Origin: Snodgrassella alvi_G
GTDB taxonomy: Bacteria; Pseudomonadota; Gammaproteobacteria; Burkholderiales; Neisseriaceae
Reading direction: 5' to 3'
Assembly: GCA_946478525.1 (NCBI GenBank)
Contig: CAMLCH010000005.1
Location: 27,389-91,388 of the forward strand
DNA length: 64,000 bases
In this document: one piece after another, positions 63,875 through 64,000 of the stretch
Layout of the letters: each line of letters starts with the position of its first letter
Numbering within the stretch: the first letter of the stretch is position 1
Made by a program: the position numbers and the translations under genes
The notes under the pieces: generated by a model
What the model was told of the DNA's origin: nothing
What the model saw: only the letters and a program-made list of their open reading frames with translations
Database searches by the model: none

Positions 63875-64000
63875 TCAATTAGGATATGCAAATATATCAA
63901 ATTCTGTAAAATTAATTCTATCATCTAAACTATCAAAAATATTTTGATTAAAAATTAATTCATTTTCCAATATTTTTAGAATTTTTTTATCATTCACCCA
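63875..64000 (-). CDS. C-terminal end of a hypothetical protein, cut by window edge
   Basis: Minus-strand frame open from the window edge to TGA at 63877-63875: 41 residues beginning WVNDKKILKILENELIFNQN and ending FTEFDIFAYPN. Rich in N, D, I and F and very AT-rich, as in many accessory-region genes (immunity-type or phage-derived). No family can be assigned from this part. Confidence 0.4.
   Translation of the reverse strand, partial: WVNDKKILKILENELIFNQNIFDSLDDRINFTEFDIFAYPN

Overview
The window looks like chromosome from a low-GC member of the Neisseriaceae (Betaproteobacteria). The basis is the RmpM-like OmpA protein, the neisserial-type trimeric porin, the YceF/YceD/RpmF/PlsX/FabH cluster, and terminator stems resembling the family's DNA-uptake sequences. 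Moderate-GC genes alternate with long AT-rich spacers of 0.4-1.5 kb, as in insect-gut symbionts such as Snodgrassella. That genus assignment is inference, not shown by the sequence. No rRNA, CRISPR array or intact insertion sequence was seen. Four tRNAs (Pro, Met, Asn, Lys) are present.

Layout. 0-8 kb: start of a secreted protein cut by the edge, an Lrp regulator, dadA, alr, dapE, a Bcr/CflA-type efflux pump, pheA and a LOG-family hydrolase. 8.8-14 kb: metG, dctA, tRNA-Pro, and an overlapping methylase-maf pair. 14-20 kb: yceD, rpmF, a phosphoribosyltransferase, plsX, fabH, fabD and fabG, which is ribosomal and fatty-acid initiation machinery; acpP is missing from its usual place after fabG. 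20-28 kb: a CysB-like regulator, rmpM, a decayed rmpM copy, a papain-like lipoprotein, a decayed phytanoyl-CoA-dioxygenase-like gene, and an unknown DUF695-like gene with a gene fragment behind it. 28-42 kb: argG, tyrS, ychF, tRNA-Met, cysE, rng, sppA, dihydroxyacetone kinase, galU and rluC. 42-50 kb: rne with a long GC-richer leader, a porin, dedA, pyrE and xthA.

50-58 kb is the most coherent system: a full ato locus on the minus strand, atoD-atoA-atoE-atoB-atoS-atoC. It codes for CoA transfer to acetoacetate or short-chain fatty acids, their uptake, thiolytic cleavage, and a sensor/sigma-54 activator pair. Upstream of atoD is a clear -24/-12 promoter, and about 100 bp further upstream a TGCA-rich repeat that could be the AtoC site. 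This would let the cell respond to short-chain acids, plausibly supplied by fermenting neighbours.

58-64 kb is accessory-like: a tRNA-Asn/tRNA-Lys pair, two tandem secreted DUF4424 proteins, an isochorismatase-family hydrolase, a P4-type integrase reduced to fragments, and the C-terminal end of an AT-rich hypothetical gene cut by the window. Two of the pseudogenes (rmpM copy, dioxygenase) keep their reading frame over the whole length and are broken only by two nonsense codons each, so they look young. The integrase is older, with several stops and frame changes.
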